Below, one piece after another: positions 59,943 to 64,000 of a DNA stretch of 64,000 nt; the first letter of the stretch is position 1, and every line of letters starts with the position of its first letter. Source of the DNA: Burkholderiales bacterium (GTDB taxonomy: Bacteria; Pseudomonadota; Gammaproteobacteria; Burkholderiales; Burkholderiaceae_C); contig JACRPO010000005.1 in assembly GCA_016223165.1 (NCBI GenBank), positions 372,001 to 436,000 on the forward strand, read 5' to 3'. Made by a program: the position numbers and the translations under genes. The notes under the pieces were generated by a model. It was not told where the DNA came from and ran no database searches. It was given only the letters and a program-made list of their open reading frames with translations.

Positions 59943-60859
59943 GTGATTTCGTCAACAGCGGCTGGGGGCTGTTCGTCGCCGCCACCACCATCATCGGCCT
60001 GGTGGCGTGCGTCGCCCTGCTGGTCATCGCCAGCCGCCGGCGCGTCATGGCCGACGACAACACCACCGGCCACATCTGGGACGAGGACCTGCGTGAGCTG
60101 AACAACCCGCTGCCGCGCTGGTGGATGTGGCTGTTCGTCATCACGGTGGTGTTCTCGGCCGTCTACCTCGCCTTCTATCCGGGCCTCGGCACCAACGCCG
60201 GCACGCTGAAGTGGACGAGCCAGAATCAGTTCGAGGCCGAGCAGGCACGTGCGCACGCCGCACTCGCACCGGTGTACGCGAAGTTCAAGGACATGACGCC
60301 GGAGCAGCTGGTGGCCGACACGCAGGCCATGGCCATCGGCGAGCGCCTGTTCCTGAACAACTGCGCGCAGTGCCACGGTTCCGATGCACGCGGCAGCAAG
60401 GGCTTCCCGAACCTGACGCTGCCCGTCGAGTCGCGCCTGGCCACCGAGACGCCCGACCAGATCAAGGCGGTCATCCTGCAGGGCCGCGCCGGCACGATGC
60501 CGCCGATGGCCGCCGCCGTCGGCAGCGCCGAGGACGTGCGCAACGTCGCCAACTACGTGCTGAGCCTGTCGGGCAGCGCGCACAACTCGATCGCCGCGCA
60601 GCTCGGCAAGGCCAAGTTCGCCGTCTGCGCCGCCTGCCATGGCCCCGAGGGCAAGGGCAACAAGGCACTCGGCGCCCCGAACCTCACCGACAAGGTGTGG
60701 CTCTACGGCTGGGGTGAACAGGCCGTCATCGAGGCCGTCAACAGCGGCCGCGCCGGCGTGATGCCGCCGCAGGGCAAGCTGCTGACGCCGGAGCAGGTGC
60801 ACGTGCTCGCCGCCTACGCCTGGGGCCTGTCGCGGCCCACGAAGGTCGCGGCCAACTGA
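59939..60859 (+). CDS. ccoP: Cytochrome cbb3 oxidase di-haem subunit CcoP, GTG start
   Basis: CcoP passes electrons from bc1 or cytochrome c to CcoO. The 306-residue protein has two N-terminal membrane helices (about 10-30 and 63-80), the WDEDLRELNNPLPRWWMWLF signature, and two class I haem c sites, CAQCH (near 142) and CAACH (near 230), with Met ligands in GTMPPM and GVMPPQ. GTG 59939 overlaps the ccoQ stop. The TGA stop lies within a 13-base tandem repeat. Confidence 0.97.
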   Translation: MSDFVNSGWGLFVAATTIIGLVACVALLVIASRRRVMADDNTTGHIWDEDLRELNNPLPRWWMWLFVITVVFSAVYLAFYPGLGTNAGTLKWTSQNQFEAEQARAHAALAPVYAKFKDMTPEQLVADTQAMAIGERLFLNNCAQCHGSDARGSKGFPNLTLPVESRLATETPDQIKAVILQGRAGTMPPMAAAVGSAEDVRNVANYVLSLSGSAHNSIAAQLGKAKFAVCAACHGPEGKGNKALGAPNLTDKVWLYGWGEQAVIEAVNSGRAGVMPPQGKLLTPEQVHVLAAYAWGLSRPTKVAAN

Positions 60860-60888
60860 ACGCGCCGACTGAACGCGCCGACTGAACG
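60855..60888 (+). repeat. 13-base tandem repeat over the ccoP stop codon
   Basis: ACTGAACGCGCCG occurs at 60855-60867 and 60868-60880, with a partial third copy ACTGAACG at 60881-60888. The TGA in the first copy is the ccoP stop, so each copy carries an in-frame or shifted stop in the short gap before ccoG. Confidence 0.9.
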
Positions 60889-60889
60889 G

Positions 60890-62428
60890 GTGGGTGCCTC
60901 CTTGAGCGAAACCGAGGCCGGCGCTCCCATCTCGGCCGCAGGCACCTCCAGGGCTGCCAAGGCTGGCGCCGGCTCGACGCCGGTGCGTGGCGCCGCCACC
61001 GCCGCAGCGGATGGCGACGTCCGCGAGCAGGTGGTCTCGCTCTACAGGAGGCAGGAGAAGATCTATCCGCGCGCCGTGTCGGGCCGCTTCGCAGCCTGGC
61101 GCTGGAGCGTCGTCTGGGCCACGCAGCTGCTCTTCTACGGGCTGCCGTGGCTCGAGTGGAACGCACGCCAGGCGGTGCTGTTCGACCTCGGCGCGCGTCG
61201 CTTCTACATCTTCGGGCTCGTGCTCTACCCGCAGGACTTCATCTACCTGACGGGCCTGCTCATCATCTCGGCCTACGCGCTGTTCCTCTTCACCGCCGTG
61301 GCCGGGCGGCTGTGGTGCGGCTACGCGTGCCCGCAGACCGTCTACACCGAGATCTTCATGTGGGTCGAGCGCCACCTCGAGGGCGACCGCAACCGCCGCA
61401 TGAAGCTCGACGCCGCGCCGTGGTCGCTCGAGAAGCTGGCACGCAAGGGCGGCAAGCAGCTGGCCTGGGTCGCGATCGGGCTGTGGACCGGCTTCACTTT
61501 CGTCGGCTACTTCACGCCGATCAAGCAGCTCGCGGCCTCGGTGCTCTCGTTCGGCCTCGGCCCGTGGGAGACCTTCTGGACGCTGTTCTACGGCTTCGCC
61601 ACCTACGGCAACGCCGGCTACATGCGCGAGCAGGTGTGCAAGTACATGTGCCCGTACGCGCGCTTCCAGAGCGCGATGTTCGACCGCGACACGCTGATCA
61701 TCAGCTACGACAGCGAGCGCGGCGAGCCACGCGGAACGCGCGGGCGCAAGACCGACCTCAAGGCGGCCAACCTCGGCCACTGCATCGACTGCGACCTGTG
61801 CGTCGAGGTGTGCCCCACCGGCATCGACATCCGCAAGGGCCTGCAGTACGAATGCATCGGCTGCGCCGCCTGCGTCGACGTCTGCAACGGCGTCATGGAC
61901 AAGATGAACTACCCGCGCGGCCTCGTGCGCTACGACACGCTCAACGGCATGCAGCGACATCTCTCGCGCGGCCAGGAGCTGACGCGCGTGCTGCGCCCGC
62001 GCGTGCTGGTGTATGCCGCGATCCTCTCCCTCATCGTCGTGGCGCTGGGTGTCAGCATGACGCTGCGTTCGCCGTTCAAGGTCGACGTCGTGCGCGACCG
62101 CGGCGCGCTCGCGCGCATCGTCGAGGACGGCTGGGTCGAGAACGTCTACCGGCTGCAGGTCATGAACACCACCGAGTCGGTGCAGCGGTACCGCATCCGT
62201 GCCGCCGGCCTGCCGTCGATCGCCATCGACCTCAAGGCCGAGGTCGTGGTCGAGCCGGCGCAGGCGCGCTGGGTGCCGGTGGCCGTGCGCGTGCCGCCCG
62301 AGGTGGCGGCGCAGGCCGGCCCGGGCTCGCACCGGCTGGAGTTCGTCATCGAGCGAGTCGGCGCTGCCGCCGAGGCCCAGAGCAGCTACACGCTGATCGA
62401 GAAGTCCACTTTCATGGTTCCGCGCTGA
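60890..62428 (+). CDS. ccoG: Cbb3 oxidase accessory protein CcoG (4Fe-4S)
   Basis: CcoG (FixG, RdxA) is a membrane iron-sulfur protein that helps copper delivery to cbb3 oxidase. The 512-residue protein has about five membrane helices. Cys pairs lie in WCGYACPQTVYTE and CKYMCPYARFQ, and two classic 4Fe-4S motifs, CIDCDLCVEVCPTG and CIGCAACVDVC, lie near 300-330. A periplasmic immunoglobulin-like C-terminal domain (about 390-512) completes it. The start is not certain: GTG 60890 gives 512 residues, TTG 60902 is near MSETEAG. It follows ccoP and precedes the FixH-like gene. Confidence 0.95.
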   Translation: MGASLSETEAGAPISAAGTSRAAKAGAGSTPVRGAATAAADGDVREQVVSLYRRQEKIYPRAVSGRFAAWRWSVVWATQLLFYGLPWLEWNARQAVLFDLGARRFYIFGLVLYPQDFIYLTGLLIISAYALFLFTAVAGRLWCGYACPQTVYTEIFMWVERHLEGDRNRRMKLDAAPWSLEKLARKGGKQLAWVAIGLWTGFTFVGYFTPIKQLAASVLSFGLGPWETFWTLFYGFATYGNAGYMREQVCKYMCPYARFQSAMFDRDTLIISYDSERGEPRGTRGRKTDLKAANLGHCIDCDLCVEVCPTGIDIRKGLQYECIGCAACVDVCNGVMDKMNYPRGLVRYDTLNGMQRHLSRGQELTRVLRPRVLVYAAILSLIVVALGVSMTLRSPFKVDVVRDRGALARIVEDGWVENVYRLQVMNTTESVQRYRIRAAGLPSIAIDLKAEVVVEPAQARWVPVAVRVPPEVAAQAGPGSHRLEFVIERVGAAAEAQSSYTLIEKSTFMVPR

Positions 62429-62448
62429 ACGCCGAGGAGAATCGAGAC

Positions 62449-62697
62449 ATGGCCGACGACAAGCAAACCCCCCGCGGCGCGCCGGCGCCCCAAGCCACCG
62501 AAACCACGCCGTGGTGGCGCATCCGCATGCTGTGGCTGGTGATCGGCGGGCCGCTGGCCGTGGTCATCGCCTCGTTCGCGACGCTGGGCCTGGCGCTGCG
62601 CCATCCCGACCCGGTGCTCGCGCCGCAGGCGGCGGCCAGCCCGGCCGAAGTGCCTGCCGTGCAGGCACGCAACCACGCGGCGACGCCGCAACGCTGA
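62449..62697 (+). CDS. Short FixH-like membrane protein
   Basis: The 82-residue product has PWWRIRMLWLVIGGPLAVVIASFATLGLALRHPDPVL, the membrane start of FixH family proteins that follow ccoG in many proteobacteria. The periplasmic domain of full FixH is missing: only about 25 residues, rich in Ala and Pro, follow the helix. FixH proteins are thought to assist the CcoI copper pump. The ribosome site GCCGAGGAG is good. Whether the short form works is unknown. Confidence 0.75.
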   Translation: MADDKQTPRGAPAPQATETTPWWRIRMLWLVIGGPLAVVIASFATLGLALRHPDPVLAPQAAASPAEVPAVQARNHAATPQR

Positions 62698-62713
62698 GCC
62701 CTGGAGCCCGGTG

Positions 62714-62977
62714 ATGAACCGGTTCGCACGCCGCCTGGCTATCGTCGTCTGGCCGGCCTTCCTCGTGGCCGGCGTGCTGGAGATCGCCGTCTTCGCGTTC
62801 GTCGACCCGGGCGCCGTGCGTGCACCCGACGGGCGGCCGCTCGGACTTTCTGATACGGCGATCTACTCGCTCGCCTTCTTCGTCTTCTGGGCCGTGGTGT
62901 CGATGGGCTGCCTGCTGGCCCTGCGGCTGGCCTGCAGCGCCGAAGAGATCAACGCCGAGACGATCGTCGACACCTGA
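62714..62977 (+). CDS. Small two-helix membrane protein
   Basis: The 87-residue product has a basic start MNRFARRL, helix one (IVVWPAFLVAGVLEIAVFAFV), a loop with DPGAVRAPDGRPLGLSDT, helix two (AIYSLAFFVFWAVVSMGCLLALRLA), and a short acidic end. No family is recognised. It is 17 bases after the FixH-like gene, so it belongs to the cbb3 operon and may take part in assembly. GTG 62711 is an alternative start. It converges with fnr over a 7-bp hairpin region (62982-63002). Confidence 0.7.
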   Translation: MNRFARRLAIVVWPAFLVAGVLEIAVFAFVDPGAVRAPDGRPLGLSDTAIYSLAFFVFWAVVSMGCLLALRLACSAEEINAETIVDT

Positions 62978-63017
62978 CGAGGCGCGCCCGCAGCCCGGGC
63001 GCACGGCCGGTGCGGGT

Positions 63018-63797
63018 TCAGCAGGCGGCGCTGCCGATCAGCTTCTGCAGCTTGGTCGAGTCGAGCACGGTGATCTGGCGCTGCTTGACCTCGAGCACGC
63101 CGTCGTCCTGGAACTTGCTGAACGAGCGGCTCACGGTCTCGAGCTTGAGCCCGAGGTAGCTGCCGATCTCTTCGCGCGTCATGCGCAAGACGAGCGAGCT
63201 GGCCGAGAAGCCGCGCGCGCGCAGCCGCTGCGTCAGGTTGAGCAGGAAAGCGGCCAGCCGCTCCTCGGCGCGCATGCTGCCCAGCAGCAACATGACGCCG
63301 TGATCGCGCACGATCTCGCGGCTCATGATCTTGTGGAACTGGCGCTGCAGGTCGGAGAGCTCGCGGGTCAGGTCTTCGAGCTGGCCGTAGGGGATGACGC
63401 AAACCTGCGAATCCTCCAGTGCCACGGCGTCGCAGGTGTGACGGTCGGTGCCGATGCCGTCGAGCCCGATCACCTCGCCGGCCATCTGGAAGCCGGTGAC
63501 CTGCTCGCGGCCGTCTTCGCTGGCCACGCAGGTCTTGAAGAACCCGGTGCGCACGGCGTAGAGCGACTGGAAGGCGTCGCCGGCGCGGAACAACGGTTCG
63601 CCGCGAGGCACCGAGCGCCGCTGGCCGACGAGCTGGTCGAGGCGCTCGAGCTGGTCGTTGCCCATGCCCACCGGCAGGCAGAGCTCGCGCAGATTGCAGC
63701 TGGAGCAGGCGACCTTGAAGGGCTCGATACGGATCGCGGCGAGAGCGGCAGGCATGGCGTGCAGGGGGACGGGCGGGAATGCAGGAGTATCGCCCAT
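63018..63797 (-). CDS. fnr: Fnr-type oxygen-responsive transcription regulator
   Basis: Fnr binds DNA when its 4Fe-4S cluster is intact under low oxygen. The 259-residue protein has three N-terminal cluster cysteines (31, 34 and 40 in ACSSCNLRELC) and a fourth in DRHTCDAV near 121. A cyclic-nucleotide-like sensor domain follows, then a C-terminal helix-turn-helix with TREEIGSYLGLKLETVSRSFSKFQ, whose recognition residues (ETVSR) match the TTGAT site. It converges on the cbb3 operon that carries a perfect FNR box. A near-perfect box also lies beyond its start. Confidence 0.96.
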   Translation of the reverse strand: MGDTPAFPPVPLHAMPAALAAIRIEPFKVACSSCNLRELCLPVGMGNDQLERLDQLVGQRRSVPRGEPLFRAGDAFQSLYAVRTGFFKTCVASEDGREQVTGFQMAGEVIGLDGIGTDRHTCDAVALEDSQVCVIPYGQLEDLTRELSDLQRQFHKIMSREIVRDHGVMLLLGSMRAEERLAAFLLNLTQRLRARGFSASSLVLRMTREEIGSYLGLKLETVSRSFSKFQDDGVLEVKQRQITVLDSTKLQKLIGSAAC

Positions 63798-63958
63798 GCA
63801 GGCGCACGGGCAGGGTCGCGGGATGCCCGCGAGTCGGCGGTCCCGGGGGCGGTGTGGGCCCCGCGCGACGCATGGACCCCGTGGAGGTCAGGTGTCTGAC
63901 ATGGGGCTCGCGTGTGGCCCTCATAGGGCCGATGGGAGCCCGCCGATCTGCCGGGTGC

Positions 63959-63972
63959 TTGAGACGGATCAA
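63959..63972. promoter_or_regulatory. Near-perfect FNR box at the right end
   Basis: TTGAGACGGATCAA matches TTGATnnnnATCAA at nine of ten fixed positions. The following bases (GCCGGCG) are the same as after the ccoN box. It lies about 165 bases upstream of fnr, so it may serve fnr itself or a gene to the right of the window. The rest of 63798-64000 is GC-rich with no other feature seen. Confidence 0.7.
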
Positions 63973-64000
63973 GCCGGCGCCGCGGCATTCTCAGCACAGT

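Noticed and set aside
59039..62332. 1097-codon frame antisense to ccoO-ccoG
   Set aside because: It is a shadow frame of the cbb3 operon. It shows no motif and no ribosome site.

Overview
The window is one continuous high-GC chromosomal segment from a betaproteobacterium of the order Burkholderiales, most like the Rubrivivax/Leptothrix/Methylibium group. This is inferred from gene content and order: mfd-ispD-ispF with an OmpR/EnvZ pair, phaR and 3-hydroxybutyrate dehydrogenase (polyhydroxybutyrate metabolism), exbB-exbD-lpxK-Trm112-kdsB-adk divergent from xseA-sodB, and ccoI-ccoS-ccoNOQP-ccoG-fixH-like facing fnr. No phage, transposase, CRISPR array or rRNA was seen. There is one tRNA, tRNA-Val(GAC).

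Layout. 1-8.9 kb: the 3' end of a TonB-like protein, serB, mfd, ispD-ispF, and an EnvZ/OmpR-type two-component system. 9-14.1 kb: a secreted SIMPL-domain protein, a long imperfect palindrome, bdhA, and an alpha/beta hydrolase translationally coupled to a RelA-type ppGpp synthetase. 14.1-20.9 kb: tRNA-Val with its terminator, phaR, a cytokinin-dehydrogenase-like flavoprotein, rimO, a cystathionine beta-lyase, and smpB divergent from ratA-rnfH. 20.9-28.3 kb: a DUF4124 protein, guaB, an MFS exporter, guaA, and a four-PAS sensor kinase. 28.5-36.9 kb: a tightly coupled tadA-ldcA-peptide ABC transporter operon. 37.3-46.8 kb: two paralogous TonB-dependent receptors, two small secreted proteins and a Tat-type beta-helix lipoprotein. 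46.8-54.8 kb: an SDR dehydrogenase, adk, the kdsB-Trm112-lpxK-exbD-exbB block, xseA, sodB and a DUF192 protein. 54.9-64 kb: the cbb3 oxidase and its maturation genes, ending with the anaerobic regulator fnr.

How the genes work together. The right end is a low-oxygen respiration module. CcoI and CcoS mature the oxidase, CcoNOQP is the oxidase, CcoG and the FixH-like protein assist assembly, and Fnr senses oxygen. A perfect FNR box lies inside ccoS at the right distance to drive ccoN, and a second near-perfect box lies at the window edge beyond fnr. The ABC operon starts with tadA and ldcA and carries an unusual transporter: the solute-binding protein has both a lipobox and a C-terminal membrane helix, one permease has a large extra N-terminal part, and the two ATPases are fused. 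Together with LdcA this suggests uptake and trimming of murein peptides, which is an inference.

Most of the window is ordinary housekeeping sequence. The less ordinary features are small: in-frame low-complexity expansions inside conserved enzymes (CcoI, the ABC ATPase, LpxK), dispersed intergenic palindromes, short tandem repeats over stop codons and leaders, and some odd leader structures. I found no clearly new multi-gene defence or mobile system.
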